From: Bacteroidota bacterium
GTDB lineage: Bacteria > Bacteroidota > Bacteroidia > Bacteroidales > FEN-979
Assembly (NCBI GenBank): GCA_026391755.1
Contig: JAPLDN010000286.1
Location: forward strand, 9,522-16,319
Reading direction: 5' to 3'
Length of the DNA stretch: 6,798 nt
This document shows positions 6,316-6,798 of this stretch, piece after piece. The position numbers were made by a program, and so were the translations under genes. The stretch's first letter is position 1; every line of letters starts with the position of its first letter. Below the pieces are notes generated by a model. The model was not told the DNA's origin, did not search any database, and saw only the letters and a list, made by a program, of their open reading frames with translations.

Positions 6316-6798
6316 TTATTCGAACTCAGCTTTTAATATGCGAATGACCTCATTGATCGTTTCTTCCTCAAGGTCGGTACGTTTTACAAGTTCTTCAACA
6401 TTCAGATCGAGAACGCTTTTGGCTGTATCGCATCCGATGTTCTTGAATTCATCGATGATCCACTGTTCGATTTCGTCCGAAAATTCCATGAGATCCACAT
6501 CTTCATTATCGACATCCGTATCACGGTAAACATCGATCTCATAGCCTGTAAGCCTTCCGGCAAGGCGTATATTGAAACCTCCTTTACCGATAGCAAGTGA
6601 AACCTGATCGGGTTTCATATACACATCGGCTTTTTTCTCTTCTTCATTGATGATGATGGAGGTGACTTTTGCAGGACTCAATGCGCGTTGTATATAAAGC
6701 GACGGATTGGTCGTATAATTGATAACGTCGATATTTTCATTTTTAAGCTCCCTTACTATGCCATGGATGCGGGAACCTTTCATCCCGACACAGGCAAC
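6316..6798 (-). CDS. nusA: Transcription termination/antitermination factor NusA, C-terminal part (5' end outside window)
   Basis: NusA binds RNA polymerase and nascent RNA and modulates pausing, termination and antitermination. About 160 C-terminal residues are visible; the frame is open to the right edge, and the ATG at 6783 is internal. The first residues (ACVGMKGSRIHGIVREL) hold the GXXG-type loop of the first KH domain. The second KH domain follows (PAKVTSIIINEEEKKADVY, then AIGKGGFNIRLAGRLTGYEIDV). An acidic linker (DTDVDNEDVD) leads to a short helical, helix-hairpin-helix-like tail (IGCDTAKSVLDLNVEELVKRTDL) ending KAEFE. The tail is shorter than in E. coli NusA, with its two C-terminal acidic repeats, as is usual outside the Proteobacteria. 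The residue before ACVG, the first codon at the window edge, is Val where the family normally has Gly. The stop is 19 bp before infB, so the two are surely cotranscribed. Confidence 0.95.
   Translation of the reverse strand, partial: VACVGMKGSRIHGIVRELKNENIDVINYTTNPSLYIQRALSPAKVTSIIINEEEKKADVYMKPDQVSLAIGKGGFNIRLAGRLTGYEIDVYRDTDVDNEDVDLMEFSDEIEQWIIDEFKNIGCDTAKSVLDLNVEELVKRTDLEEETINEVIRILKAEFE

Overview
The window looks like a chromosomal housekeeping region from a member of the Bacteroidota, probably Bacteroidales or a near relative. Three things point there: the gene order rel/spoT - fur-family regulator - purA; the Bacteroidota style of IF2, with one IF2_N-like module, a long Lys/Glu/Pro-rich linker and a second module; and start codons in A/T-rich contexts without Shine-Dalgarno sequences. 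The assignment rests on family resemblance, not on a search.

Layout. On the + strand, bases 1-1692 hold a bifunctional (p)ppGpp synthetase/hydrolase (RSH) that enters from the left edge. It is broken near 1009-1030, where the frame changes and the end of the TGS domain plus the helical segment after it are missing. A 65-bp A/T-rich gap (1693-1757) carries a Bacteroidota-type promoter candidate and a small dyad. A Fur/PerR-family regulator (1758-2207) follows, then complete purA, adenylosuccinate synthetase (2219-3511), 11 bp downstream. On the - strand, reading from the right edge, come the 3' part of nusA (6316-6798) and infB (translation initiation factor IF2, 6296 to 3572), 19 bp apart as in the usual nusA-infB operon. 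infB is interrupted by a one-base frameshift near 5471; removing one base restores an IF2 of about 907 residues. The two transcription units converge on a 60-bp gap holding four copies of a 7-bp repeat that end at the infB stop codon.

How the genes work together. RSH makes and degrades (p)ppGpp, and PurA, at the IMP-to-AMP branch, is a known (p)ppGpp-inhibited enzyme in other bacteria. The + strand cluster therefore pairs alarmone control with one of its targets, with a metal or peroxide-type regulator between them. The - strand pair serves transcription elongation/termination (NusA) and translation initiation (IF2), which is itself a (p)ppGpp-binding GTPase.

I see no mobile element, CRISPR array, tRNA or rRNA, and no convincing new biological system. 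The points most worth checking are the two broken housekeeping genes (quite possibly sequencing or assembly errors), the Fur-family protein without its structural zinc cysteines, the candidate operator in front of it, and the heptamer repeat. No stretch longer than 300 bases lacks a gene.
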